64,000 bases of DNA from Krasilnikovia cinnamomea. Its GTDB lineage: Bacteria > Actinomycetota > Actinomycetes > Mycobacteriales > Micromonosporaceae. The stretch covers positions 4,588,001 through 4,652,000 of the forward strand of contig NZ_SHKY01000001.1 in NCBI RefSeq assembly GCF_004217545.1, in the 5' to 3' direction. A program made the translations under genes and the position numbers. How positions within the stretch are numbered: position 1 is the stretch's first letter; each line of letters starts with the position of its first letter. Positions 24,643 to 33,260 of this stretch are shown here, one piece after another. The notes below the pieces were generated by a model. The model searched no databases. It was not told the origin of the DNA and was given only the letters and a program-made list of their open reading frames with translations.

Positions 24643-26576
24643 CTCCCGTACCCATTCCGCTGACGGGCGTCGGCGGTAAGGATCCGCTGGGGGAGCCGCT
24701 CCCGGTGGATCCGGCCCGCCGTGCCCAGTGGCCGGTGGTGCTCGTGTCGATGCCGTTCATGGACATCGACTGGCCGTCCATCCAGCTCGGCCTGCTCGGG
24801 GCGATCCTGCAGCGGCACGGCTTCCCGGTACGAACCCTGCACGCCAACCTGGACTTCGCTGCCCAGATCGGGGCCTCCTACTACCGGCGGCTCGGCGAAC
24901 GTAAGGCCCGCCTGGTGGCCGAATGGCTGTTCTCGGTCGAGGCGTTCGGCCCGGACGCTCCGGACACCGACGGCCACCGCATGCTCGACGACTTCACCGC
25001 CGAACTCGAGTACCTCGGCGACGGCGAGGGCGACGTTGACGGCGAGGCGGACTGGCGGCAGCGGCTGCTGCGGGCCAGGGACGTCGACGTCCCCGCGTAC
25101 CTCGACCGGCTCGCCGCCGATCCGATGTGGGACGGCGTCCGGGTGGTCGGGTTCACCTCCACGTTCCAGCAGAACACGCCGTCGTTCGCGCTGGCCCGCC
25201 GCCTGAAGCAGCGCAACCCGCAGGTGATCACGCTCTTCGGCGGCGCCAACTTCGACGGCGCGATGGGACCGGCGTGGATCCGTGCCGTGCCCAGCGCCGA
25301 CCTCGCGGTCGTCGGTGAGGCCGACACGGCCCTGCCCCGGCTGCTCGACCGCCTCGTCGCGGGTCTCCCGCCCGGCGCGGAACCCGGCGTGGTCTGCCGT
25401 ACGCCCGAGGGGATCGTGTCGACGCCGCCCGCCCCGCCGGTGCGGCAGCTCGACGATCTGCCCGTGCCGGACTACACCGAGTACTTCGAGCGGGCCCGCC
25501 GGTTTGGTCTGCTGCCGGGGACCGGCCCGAGCGCGGTGCGGATTCCGTTCGAGTCGTCGCGCGGCTGCTGGTGGGGCGAGAAGCACCACTGCACGTTCTG
25601 CGGGCTCAACGGCACCACGATGGCGTTCCGGGCCAAGTCGCCGCAGCGGATGGCCGACGAGCTCGTCACGCAGGCCCGCCGCTACCGCAGCTTCCACTTC
25701 CACGGCGTCGACAACATCGTCGACATGGGCTACCTGAAGGACCTGTTCCCGGTCCTGGCCGACGAAGGCGTCAACTACGAGATCTTCTACGAGGTCAAGG
25801 CGAACCTGACCCGCGACCAGGTCCGTACCCTGGCGCACGGCGGGGTCACCCAGATCCAGCCGGGCATCGAATCGCTCAGTTCCCGCGTGCTGCGGCTGAT
25901 GCGCAAGGGCACCCGCGCGGCGCAGAACATCAACCTGCTGCGCTGGGCGCGCTACTACGGCATCGAGGTCGGCTGGAATCTGCTGTGGGGTTTCCCCGGC
26001 GAGACCGAGCAGGACTACGCGGATCAGGCCGCCCTGCTGCCCCACCTGGTGCACCTCCAGCCGCCGACCGCGGCGTGCCGGGTGTGGATCGAGCGGTTCA
26101 GCCCGCTGTACACCGACTCACCGACGAAGACCCCGGAGGCCAGCTACCGGTACGTCTACCCCGCCTCGGTGGACCTCCGCGAAGCCGCCTACTTCTTCGA
26201 GTACGACCTGCCCGGCGCGCTGCCGCACAGCGCGTACGAGCCGCTGCTGAAGGGGTTCTCGGCCTGGTCGCACGCCTGGTCCACCGAGCGGCGCCCGGCG
26301 CTGACCTTCTGGTCGTCGCCCGGACTGGTGCAGATCTACGACAGCCGCCGCGAGGGCGCCGAGGGGACGTACACGTTCGAGGGGCCGCTCGCCGACCTGT
26401 ACACGGCCTGCAGCACCAGGCCCACCACCGCCGCCGCGGTGCACGACCGGCTGGGCGGGAGCCTGACCCTGCCGCAGATCCAGGAGGCGTTCGCGCAGTT
26501 CGCGAGCCGGGGTCTGATGGTGCTCGACGAGACGCTGGCGCTCGCGCTGGCGTTGCCCGCGGGTGTGCCGCGGTGA
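24639..26576 (+). CDS. RiPP maturation radical SAM (B12-binding) enzyme
   Basis: A 645-residue protein starting at TTG inside the precursor stop codon. Residues about 25-200 form a cobalamin-binding-like Rossmann domain (VVLVSMPFMDIDWPSIQLGLL, LFGGANFDG, VVGEADTALP). The radical SAM core carries the unusual cluster motif C-x7-C-x2-C in RGCWWGEKHHCTFCGLNG (first Cys about residue 309), followed by GIESLSSRVLRLMRKG and WNLLWGFPGETEQDY. This motif and layout match the RiPP maturation radical SAM protein 1 group, putative peptide C-methyltransferases. The C-terminal 60 residues look like a small winged-helix, possibly a precursor-recognition domain. Likely C-methylates the upstream peptide. Confidence 0.88.
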   Translation: MTPVPIPLTGVGGKDPLGEPLPVDPARRAQWPVVLVSMPFMDIDWPSIQLGLLGAILQRHGFPVRTLHANLDFAAQIGASYYRRLGERKARLVAEWLFSVEAFGPDAPDTDGHRMLDDFTAELEYLGDGEGDVDGEADWRQRLLRARDVDVPAYLDRLAADPMWDGVRVVGFTSTFQQNTPSFALARRLKQRNPQVITLFGGANFDGAMGPAWIRAVPSADLAVVGEADTALPRLLDRLVAGLPPGAEPGVVCRTPEGIVSTPPAPPVRQLDDLPVPDYTEYFERARRFGLLPGTGPSAVRIPFESSRGCWWGEKHHCTFCGLNGTTMAFRAKSPQRMADELVTQARRYRSFHFHGVDNIVDMGYLKDLFPVLADEGVNYEIFYEVKANLTRDQVRTLAHGGVTQIQPGIESLSSRVLRLMRKGTRAAQNINLLRWARYYGIEVGWNLLWGFPGETEQDYADQAALLPHLVHLQPPTAACRVWIERFSPLYTDSPTKTPEASYRYVYPASVDLREAAYFFEYDLPGALPHSAYEPLLKGFSAWSHAWSTERRPALTFWSSPGLVQIYDSRREGAEGTYTFEGPLADLYTACSTRPTTAAAVHDRLGGSLTLPQIQEAFAQFASRGLMVLDETLALALALPAGVPR

Positions 26577-26622
26577 CATTCTGATCTTCCGCGTATCCGC
26601 CCGTCCATCCCCTGAGGTGCGC

Positions 26623-27156
26623 ATGCAAGACTCACTGGCCCTGCGTCCGTTCGTCGAGAGCGATCTGCCCTTTCTGGAGCGGCTCGACGCCGACCCCGAC
26701 GCGCTGGGTCCGTACGAATGGGCGGGCTTCATCGACACGCGCGCCCGGCGCCGCCGTTGGGAGAAGGACGGCTACATCGGCAAGGAGTCGGCGGCGCTGG
26801 CCGTGGTGCGCCCGGACGACACCGTGATCGGCATCGCCAGCTGGGAGGCGAAGACCCGGGGCGGCCCGATCGGCGGCTGCTACGAGATCGGCCTGGCCCT
26901 GCTGCCGGAGCACCGTGGCCGCGGCTACGGCACCGCGGCGCAGAGCATGCTGGTGCAGTACCTGCTGCGGTACACGACGGCCAACCGGCTGGAGGCGCAG
27001 ACCGACGCGGAGAACCTCGCCGAGCAGACCGCGTTGGAACGCATCGGTTTCCGCCGGGAGGGGCTGCTGCGCGGGGTCCGTTTCCGGCACGGCATCTGGC
27101 GCGACATGGTCCTCTACGGCCTGCTCCGCGACGAGGCGACGATCTCCCTGGAGTGA
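26623..27156 (+). CDS. GNAT N-acetyltransferase (RimJ/RimL type)
   Basis: A 177-residue acetyltransferase with the acetyl-CoA loop LLPEHRGRGYGTAAQ and the C-terminal ENLAEQTALERIGFRREGLLRG typical of RimJ/RimL enzymes that acetylate peptide N-termini. ATG 26623 follows a TGAGGTG site. It lies 46 nt after the radical SAM gene on the same strand, so it may N-acetylate the processed RiPP or give self-protection. A general housekeeping GNAT is the alternative. Its 3' end overlaps a minus-strand gene by 43 bp. Confidence 0.85.
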   Translation: MQDSLALRPFVESDLPFLERLDADPDALGPYEWAGFIDTRARRRRWEKDGYIGKESAALAVVRPDDTVIGIASWEAKTRGGPIGGCYEIGLALLPEHRGRGYGTAAQSMLVQYLLRYTTANRLEAQTDAENLAEQTALERIGFRREGLLRGVRFRHGIWRDMVLYGLLRDEATISLE

Positions 27157-27380
27157 TCGCCGCAGGGCGCGGTCGCGGCGTGGAGCGGCTGGTCGTCGTC
27201 GATGTCGTCGCCGAGCACCAGGGTCAGCGCCCGGGCGTAGCGGCGGGCCGATCCGGCGGTGGCCGCTGCCACCTGCCATCGTTCGCCGGGCGCGACGGTG
27301 CGCTGACGGGCCAGTTCGCCGCGCAGGGCGTGCAGTTCGGCCAGGTGCTGATCCAGCAGGCCGAGGACTTCGTCGTGCAT
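27114..27380 (-). CDS. Small hypothetical protein
   Basis: An 88-residue protein I do not recognise. It starts with an amphipathic helical region (EVLGLLDQHLAELHALRGELARQ) and has an acidic patch GDDIDDDQ in the second half. GGAGGTGG sits 7 nt before the ATG, one of the strongest ribosome sites in the window, which is the main reason to believe it. The 3' end overlaps the GNAT gene tail-to-tail by 43 bp. Confidence 0.6.
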   Translation of the reverse strand: MHDEVLGLLDQHLAELHALRGELARQRTVAPGERWQVAAATAGSARRYARALTLVLGDDIDDDQPLHAATAPCGDHSREIVASSRSRP

Positions 27381-27450
27381 CAGGTTGCCACCTCCACCAC
27401 AGGTAGCGCCGCCGCCCAGCGTTCAGCGCTAGGTAACCATCTGGCCGACG

Positions 27451-27479
27451 GTCGGTAGCGCCGTCGTAAGCCTACCGAC
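27451..27479. terminator. Hairpin GTCGGTAG / CTACCGAC
   Basis: Perfect 8-bp arms with a 13-nt loop in the 181-bp gap between the 88-aa gene and the 3' end of the solute-binding gene. It could end the minus-strand transcript coming from 29-31 kb. There is no U-tract. Confidence 0.4.
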
Positions 27480-27561
27480 GAGATGGGCGGACGTGGATGT
27501 GCCATTGCAAAATCTTTGTTTACTTCGCCCTCCGGCCGATCACGCTTGCGCAGCGCGGGGG

Positions 27562-29208
27562 CTACCGCTGGTCGCCCGGGCACGCGGTGAGCCGGCGCGG
27601 GACCACGACCTGAGTGGACGGTGCGACGCCGTCCGAGCACAGCCGCAGCACCACGGGCGTACCCACGCGGGTGCCGTTGCGGTCGAACCGCAACGTGCCC
27701 TGCGCCGCGTCCGGGATCTCGAAACTGCTGAGGTTGCTGGCGACGTGCGCCGGCTCGTACGCCTGCCCGTTGGTGTGCAGGGCATGCACGGCCGCCGCGG
27801 TCACGAACATCGCGTCGTGCGCGTTGACCATCCACGTGTCGGCCAGCTCCGCGTCCGTGAACGGGAACAGCTCCGCGTGCCCGGTGCCCGCGAACGCCCC
27901 GGTGTAGGCGGCCTTGAAGTTGGCGAAACCCGTGGAGCCGGCGAGCCTGGCGGCGCTGTTGGTGGCCGGAAAGTACAGCTTGACGTTGCCGGAGTGCAGC
28001 ACCTCGAGCGCGTCCTGCCGCTGCATCTCCAGCGCGTGCGACGTCTCCGGGGTGAGCAGCCGGGTCGTGTCCGTACCCGCGGCGATCGTGATGCCGCGCG
28101 GGCATGCCCGGTTCATCGCCACGACGAACGTCGCCAGGTCGACCGCCCGCGCCGTGTAGAACACCGTGCGTACGGCGGGATCGGTGCAGATCGGCGACAC
28201 CTTGGTGAAGATCTGGCCGGTCGCGTCCTTGCCGTTGCCGCTCAGCTCGAAGGTGATCGGATCGGGCGCCGGCTCGAGCAGCCGGTTGACGTGCTCGACG
28301 TTGGTGCAGGTGAACTGGTCGGAGTCGTACCCGGCCTGGGTGACCTGCACGGCGCGACCCCGCCCGAGCAGATCCACCCCCGTCAGGTAGGCGCCGAGCT
28401 GCGCGAAGTACCGCTGATTCGGGTAGGCGATCCGGTAGAACTGGGTCAGCTTGCCGGTCCCGCTCTGCGGGTGGCAGACCTCGGGGACACCCGCGAAGTT
28501 GCTGCGGTCGAAGCCGTCCGCGGTGACCACATCCGCGACCACCGGGATGCCACGGCCGTTCAACGTCCGCGCCGCCTCGATCATCTGGGTACGGCTGAGC
28601 GCCAGCCCCACCACCGCGACCAGGCGGTCGTACGTGGACAGCTCGTCCACCACCTCCGACCAGCCGTTCATGTCCCGGCCCGGGTCGGCGACCAGCAGCC
28701 GGATGAACGGCACGCACCCGCCCGGCTGGCGCAGGTGGTTCGCCCGCCACTGGGCGACGTACATTCCCGCCAGTTGGTGAATGGCCCGTCCGCCCGCCAG
28801 GTCGGAGCGCCACGGCGCGAGCGCGGCGACATCCACCGCCTCACCGGCGGTGCTGGTGCAGTCGGTGTCGCTGCCCGGAGTGTCGACGCGGCCGGACTCG
28901 ACCCGCTCGTTTTCCGCGCGGATGGCGTCGAGCAGGGCGCCGAAGCGTCCACCGAGCTGCGCGCCGAACGCCGCGTCGATCGGGGTGGCGCCGTCGGTGA
29001 CCCCGACGCAGTCGCCGTCGCGGGACCACACGTGCAGGTATTCGCGGGAGAAGCCGTGGCAGGCGTTCCAGTGGCGGGGCTGCAGGCGTACCGCGGTGAT
29101 GGCCAGCGCCGCCACCAGCACCCCCGCGATGACGAGCCACGTGACGGGGCGTCGCCACAGCGGCCGGGACGGGCTCAGGCCGGGACGGCCGGTGGTGCTG
29201 GCGGGCAT
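27562..29208 (-). CDS. Membrane-anchored ABC-type amino-acid/branched-chain solute-binding-like protein
   Basis: A 548-residue protein with one N-terminal membrane helix (VTWLVIAGVLVAALAITAV, about 25-45) and a large outside domain with the periplasmic-binding-protein type I (LivJ-like) pattern: VAVVGLALSRTQMIEAARTLNGRGIPVVAD, FYRIAYPNQRYFAQLGAYL and DAMFVTAAAVHAL. The helix lacks a lipobox, so the domain is probably tethered. No permease or ABC ATPase genes are nearby; instead the gene encoded immediately upstream is a STAND-like ATPase (36-bp gap). ATG 29208 has GAAAGGG upstream. It looks like an extracellular sensor rather than a transporter part. Confidence 0.75.
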   Translation of the reverse strand: MPASTTGRPGLSPSRPLWRRPVTWLVIAGVLVAALAITAVRLQPRHWNACHGFSREYLHVWSRDGDCVGVTDGATPIDAAFGAQLGGRFGALLDAIRAENERVESGRVDTPGSDTDCTSTAGEAVDVAALAPWRSDLAGGRAIHQLAGMYVAQWRANHLRQPGGCVPFIRLLVADPGRDMNGWSEVVDELSTYDRLVAVVGLALSRTQMIEAARTLNGRGIPVVADVVTADGFDRSNFAGVPEVCHPQSGTGKLTQFYRIAYPNQRYFAQLGAYLTGVDLLGRGRAVQVTQAGYDSDQFTCTNVEHVNRLLEPAPDPITFELSGNGKDATGQIFTKVSPICTDPAVRTVFYTARAVDLATFVVAMNRACPRGITIAAGTDTTRLLTPETSHALEMQRQDALEVLHSGNVKLYFPATNSAARLAGSTGFANFKAAYTGAFAGTGHAELFPFTDAELADTWMVNAHDAMFVTAAAVHALHTNGQAYEPAHVASNLSSFEIPDAAQGTLRFDRNGTRVGTPVVLRLCSDGVAPSTQVVVPRRLTACPGDQR

Positions 29209-29244
29209 GACGTCCACCCTTTCGGTGACGGTCGAAGCGGGCGG

Positions 29245-31233
29245 TCAGTGCTCGTCGTCGGGCAGCTCGTACCGGGCGGCCCGGTTGCGGTACTCCCGGG
29301 ACTGGTGGGTGGCGGCGCGGGCCACGTCCCGGTACTGGTCGGCGACGAGCAGGCGCAGGTCGGCGACGACCTCCGGGTCGGTCAGTCGGGGATCGCCCAG
29401 CCGCCGCAACCCGATCAGGAGGCGTCCGATGGCCAGTTGGAGGGGATCGAGGAACCCGGCCAGCTCGTCGGCGGCGCCCGACAACGGGTCCAGCGGGTCC
29501 GGGGTGGCCACGATGTCGTCGAGCACGCCCAGCCAGGCGGGCGCGCTCAGCCCCGGCAGCAGGTGCGCGAGCGTCACCGCGACGGAGCGGACCTCGCCCA
29601 GCGCCAGCTGGTAGTGCAACGACGCCGTGCGGGCGCCGAGCAGTCGCTCCGGCTCGGCGGTCGCCAGGCCGTCGTCGGCCAGCGTCAGCAGCGTACGGAA
29701 AACCGCCGCCCAGGAATGCGGATGGCCCCCCGGCCGGGCGGCGAGCTCGCGCAGCGCGAGGAAGCGCGCCGGCGCCGCCAGGCGCCGCGCTCCGCCCGGT
29801 GCGGTCCGGGACCACAACGTGTCGCTCAACGCCAGGCGCAGATCCTGCTGTCGCGCCGAACGCAGATGCTCCGTCTGGGTCAGCCGGTCCGCATCCTCCA
29901 GATCCCGCGCGGCGGCGAGGGTCACGAGGGTGTCCCGGAACGAGCCGCTGGGCCGGATCGTGGCGTGGGTCCGCTCGGTCATCTCCAGCAGGATCTCGTC
30001 GGCCAGCGACCGCGCCCGGTGGGCGTCCGGGTCGACGGGTTCGCCGTCCAGCAGCTTGTCGACGTTCTGGAGCAGGTCGGTCTGGCGACCCAGGGCATCA
30101 AGGATGAGTACGCCGGCCAGCGGGTGCCCGTCGGCCAGCCGGTGCGTGACCCGGGCGACCCGGTGCACCCCGACCTGGTCGAAGATCTCCCGGTCGGCGA
30201 CGGCGGCGATCGTCTCGGCGCGGGTCAACGGCGGCAACGTGATCCGCAGCCACCGCAGCGCGTGCAGCTCGTCGCGGGCCAACCCGGCGGCCTCCACCTC
30301 GGACAGCGCGCGGCTGTGCTCCGCCGCGCAGGCGACCGGGGCGGGCAACGACTCACCGCCACTGGCCGCGACGACCACCAACGGTGTGGGCGCCGCCGCC
30401 CGCGCGTCGAAGAGCAGCGCCAGCAGCCGCTGCCCCGCCGGGCTGTCCGCGTTGTCCAGCAGCAGTTCCGCCCGCCAGCGCCGCCAGCCGGAGCGGCGTC
30501 GCGCGGCGGCCGCCCGCAGATCCGCCAGGAACGCGCGGACCAGGACCTCCTCGACCTGGCCCCGGGCCGCCTCGGACTGCCACCACCGGTGCAGGCGGGC
30601 CAGGGCGGCCGCGGGGGTCTTCCGTCCGTCGGTCAGTTGATCGGCGTACCACTGTTCGGCGTCCTTCAGGGCGGAGCCGCGGGTCAACCGGGTCCGGGTC
30701 AGGGCGGCGGTCAGCGGCCGCAACGCCGAGCCGAGGCCCGGCACGGCGTTGCCACCGGCGTGATCCAGGGCGCCCACGGCCACTTCGGACAGCACCTGGC
30801 CGATCAGTTCGGCGCCCGCGCGCCGCTTGCGGTAGCTCTTGAGGGCCGTTGCCATGGCGGCGTGCCGCTGCTCGGGGGTGGCGTCCGGGTCGATCGGCTG
30901 AGCCAGTGCCAGGTGCCCGAGGAACAACCGGTGGAACGGGATCCGGCCGAACCCGGCCGGGGGCTGGGCCAGTTCCGAGGCGGCCGACAGCAGCAGGATC
31001 GAGACCTCGTCGAAGGTGGCCGTCCTCCCGGCGTCCGCCACCGCGTCGACGATCGCCACCGGGAGGGCGGCGGCATGCTGATCGGCGAGGAAACGCAGCG
31101 CGGCGCTGCGACCGGACCCGCCGGAACCTTCCAGCGCGACGACCGGTCCGGCCGACATGGGTACGGCCTGGTCACGGTCGACACGGACCAGGCCGGTGAC
31201 CAGATCTTCCAGCTTCTCCCGGCCGTAGAACAC
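29245..31233 (-). CDS. STAND-like P-loop protein of unknown function
   Basis: A 662-residue protein. A P-loop-like segment, ALEGSGGSGRSAALRFL (about residue 33-49), has Arg where Walker A usually has Lys, and LLLDNADSPAGQRLLALL (about 255) resembles a Walker B region. The middle and C-terminal parts are helical. The opening FYGREKLEDLVTGL is the kind of N-terminal boundary seen in NTPases of the AAA/STAND class. It is probably in one operon with the solute-binding-like protein. The pair could couple ligand sensing outside to an NTPase switch inside. Nucleotide hydrolysis is doubtful because of the Lys-to-Arg change. Confidence 0.6.
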   Translation of the reverse strand: MFYGREKLEDLVTGLVRVDRDQAVPMSAGPVVALEGSGGSGRSAALRFLADQHAAALPVAIVDAVADAGRTATFDEVSILLLSAASELAQPPAGFGRIPFHRLFLGHLALAQPIDPDATPEQRHAAMATALKSYRKRRAGAELIGQVLSEVAVGALDHAGGNAVPGLGSALRPLTAALTRTRLTRGSALKDAEQWYADQLTDGRKTPAAALARLHRWWQSEAARGQVEEVLVRAFLADLRAAAARRRSGWRRWRAELLLDNADSPAGQRLLALLFDARAAAPTPLVVVAASGGESLPAPVACAAEHSRALSEVEAAGLARDELHALRWLRITLPPLTRAETIAAVADREIFDQVGVHRVARVTHRLADGHPLAGVLILDALGRQTDLLQNVDKLLDGEPVDPDAHRARSLADEILLEMTERTHATIRPSGSFRDTLVTLAAARDLEDADRLTQTEHLRSARQQDLRLALSDTLWSRTAPGGARRLAAPARFLALRELAARPGGHPHSWAAVFRTLLTLADDGLATAEPERLLGARTASLHYQLALGEVRSVAVTLAHLLPGLSAPAWLGVLDDIVATPDPLDPLSGAADELAGFLDPLQLAIGRLLIGLRRLGDPRLTDPEVVADLRLLVADQYRDVARAATHQSREYRNRAARYELPDDEH

Positions 31234-31397
31234 GATTCACTCCTCAGCCGCGGACAGAAGGCGGCCATGCATACCTACTCGGGAGCGTCGCGCCAGGGCA
31301 AACTCGGAAGCGATATTCACCCGGAAGCGATTCGGGTTCGGACCGTACGGATCGTCCGGCCCGGTGGCGGTTCCGCGCTGATTCCGGTGCAAAGAAG

Positions 31398-31435
31398 CGG
31401 CCCGGCCGGCGCGCTGTCGCGTGCCGGCCGGGCCG
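31398..31435 (-). terminator. Rho-independent-like hairpin after the CAP gene
   Basis: Perfect 13-bp arms CGGCCCGGCCGGC / GCCGGCCGGGCCG with a 12-nt loop, 26 nt beyond the CAP gene stop on the minus strand. Actinobacterial terminators often lack the U-tract, as here. Confidence 0.75.
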
Positions 31436-31460
31436 TTGGGGTGTGTGGGTGGGGTGGGGA

Positions 31461-31964
31461 TCAGGTCCAGCCGAACATCTGGGTGTAGTACGGGGTGCCG
31501 TTGCTGGCGTAGACGACGCCGACGGCCATGGCCTTGGCGCGGCAGTCCACAATGTTGGCTCGGTGGCCGGGGCTGGCCATCCATGCCTTCATGGTGGCGG
31601 AGGCGGTGGTGTAGCCGTAGGCGACGTTCTCGCTCATCGGGTAGGCGTAGCCGGCGGTGCGGGCGCGGGTGACGAACGAGGAGCCGTTGGCGCCGATGTG
31701 GCTCATCTTGCGGGTGCGGGCCTGGTAGGCGCTGTGGCCGCGGGAGGCCAGCAGGAGGCGGCTGTCGACGCGGATGGGCTTGCAGCCGGCCCGGACGCGG
31801 GTGTTGTTGGTGTAGGTCACCAGTTGCGACTGCAGGGTGGACGTGGTGACGGTGGCGGCCTGGGCGGGTGCGGCGGTCACCGTCAGGGTGACCAGCGAGG
31901 CACCGGCACCGGCGAGCAGCACGCCGACCATCGTCGCGACCTTGCGCATCGTCTTGCGACCCAC
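31461..31964 (-). CDS. Secreted CAP-domain (SCP/YkwD) protein
   Basis: A 167-residue protein with a clear signal peptide ending near TAAPAQA and a single CAP domain. Features are YTNNTRVRAGCKPIRVDSRLLLASRGHSAYQARTRKMSHIG, the His/Glu pair (MSHIG, SENVAYG), ASPGHRANIVDC and the terminal YYTQMFG. Two cysteines could form a disulfide. The GTG start at 31964 has GGGGAG at 7 nt; the next in-frame ATG five codons later is an alternative. These proteins are secreted and their biochemical role in bacteria is largely unsettled. Confidence 0.9.
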   Translation of the reverse strand: MGRKTMRKVATMVGVLLAGAGASLVTLTVTAAPAQAATVTTSTLQSQLVTYTNNTRVRAGCKPIRVDSRLLLASRGHSAYQARTRKMSHIGANGSSFVTRARTAGYAYPMSENVAYGYTTASATMKAWMASPGHRANIVDCRAKAMAVGVVYASNGTPYYTQMFGWT

Positions 31965-32474
31965 AGTGAATCTCCCCCGGTTTGGTCCGGCCCATGTCAG
32001 CCGGTCACATGAAGAAGATTCGGGGTCGTGCGGTGCGTGCCCGGGTCCGCGCGGGTTGCCTACCAGTTGCAGCTCATACTTTCGGCCGGTGACCACTTCC
32101 GCGTGGCCGGCGGCCACCTGTCCATACGGGTGGCAAGGTGCGGTGCGAGGCGGAGCCGACTACGTGACACTCCGGCCGGGTGCCGGTCGCGCGGGCCGTA
32201 CGGATGTCCGGATTCCGCCCTCGAGTCCTGTTTATGAAGGTGGGCAGGCTGGGCGCGGCGCCGTGACGCAGATGCCGGCCGTCGGGATCCGCGAGCAGCG
32301 CGGAGACCAGCACCTCCTGCGGTGCCAGATCCTCGATATAGCGGGCCATCCCGTCGACCGCTGTGCCGATCTTCCTCTGGCCGCAGCATCCGTACGCCAC
32401 CGCGCCGCATACGGGCCGACGGTGGTGGGTAGTAGGCACCGGCAGCCGTCACGGGGCTGTTTGGGAGGAAACAG
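31965..32474. other. Intergenic region with a sensor-domain relic
   Basis: About 510 bases between the divergent CAP gene and a hypothetical gene. It must hold their promoters. The only gene-like content is a short minus-strand stretch at about 32242-32370 that reads as a broken piece of a GAF-type sensor protein (see separate entry). No RNA gene or strong repeat is seen. Confidence 0.5.
32242..32370 (-). pseudogene. Relic of a GAF-type sensor domain
   Basis: The minus-strand translation contains MARYIEDLAPQEVLVSALL followed by ADPDGRHLRHGAAPSLP. This closely follows the start of GAF domains in bacterial sensor kinases and cyclases (pattern: VLVSxLLxDPDGRxLRHGAAPSLP). After this point the reading continues into unrelated Arg-rich sequence, and no ribosome site or N-terminal part precedes it. 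It is best read as a fragment left by deletion. The call rests on recalled family patterns only. Confidence 0.5.
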
Positions 32475-32942
32475 ATGACGTACCTGGTGGAGTACAAAGG
32501 GGCGGACCTGGAGATCGCCACGCTGGACGCGGCGCTCGACAACGCCAAGAACGCCATCACCGCCGACGTCGGGCCGGTCAGCGAGTGGAGCGTCGAGTAC
32601 GACGAGGCCATCAACGACTGGTTCGTGCAGGGGCTGCTCGACGGCGCCCCCGTGGGTTCCACGGCGGTGGTCACCGGCCCCGAGCCGGTCGTCCCGCAGA
32701 CTCCCGGGGCGGACCGGTACCCTTCGCCGCCCGGTGACGAGCGGGAGGACTGGGCGCGATGTGCCTCGTTCACGGGCGGCACGCCGGCCGAGGTCTTCGG
32801 CCGGGTCACGACGTGGCTCGCCGGGCGACCGGACCTGGTCACCCTCGGCGACGTCGCGTTGTCGGTCGTTCCGGACGGCTACCGGCTGCGTGTGTACTAC
32901 CGCGACAACGAGGGCGGCGAGCGGCGCGTCATGCGGGGCTGA
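32475..32942 (+). CDS. Hypothetical protein
   Basis: A 155-residue acidic soluble protein that I do not recognise. GGGAGGAAACAG precedes the ATG, and codon use is normal for the region. The N-terminal half (ALDNAKNAITADVGPVSEWSVEYDEA) could form a small alpha/beta domain; the C-terminal half ends RVYYRDNEGGERRVMRG. It is transcribed towards the AlpA-like gene with no obvious partner. Confidence 0.65.
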   Translation: MTYLVEYKGADLEIATLDAALDNAKNAITADVGPVSEWSVEYDEAINDWFVQGLLDGAPVGSTAVVTGPEPVVPQTPGADRYPSPPGDEREDWARCASFTGGTPAEVFGRVTTWLAGRPDLVTLGDVALSVVPDGYRLRVYYRDNEGGERRVMRG

Positions 32943-33041
32943 ATCGACACCACCGAGCCCACCGTCCACGGCGAGCAGCCGGCCGTACGGGCGTGAGCGT
33001 TTGGCAGGGCGACGACGACCGCACCTGGCGTGAAGGTGCGG

Positions 33042-33260
33042 CTATTCCCGCTCGTCCTCGTGGACCCGATGTGATCTGCTGGCGGCCCATTGGCGGACGT
33101 CGGATGTGCGCCACATCCTGCCCACCGACAGGCGTGCGATAGGCATGGGAAAGTCGCTTCGCTCGACCTGAACGGCCACGCGCTGACGCGAGACGCCGAG
33201 GCAGTCGGCGATCTCGGCGGCCACCATGACCTCGTCCAGCAACGAGGGCCCTCCGATCAC
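33042..33260 (-). CDS. AlpA/excisionase-like small HTH protein
   Basis: A 72-residue protein with a MerR-like winged helix-turn-helix: EIADCLGVSRQRVAVQVERSDFPMPIARLSVGRMWRTSDVRQWA. This is the pattern of AlpA and excisionase-like DNA-binding proteins (VGRLWRxxDVxxWA). The ATG overlaps the stop of the MerR regulator (ATGA), so the two are co-translated. Such genes often sit with mobile elements, but no integrase gene is visible here. It may act with MerR on the shared promoter. Confidence 0.75.
   Translation of the reverse strand: MIGGPSLLDEVMVAAEIADCLGVSRQRVAVQVERSDFPMPIARLSVGRMWRTSDVRQWAASRSHRVHEDERE

Noticed and set aside
27493..31488. A 1331-codon plus-strand open frame across 27.5-31.5 kb
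   Set aside because: It runs antisense to the solute-binding and STAND-like genes, which have good ribosome sites and sensible domains; the plus frame is low-complexity Arg/Gly/Gln.
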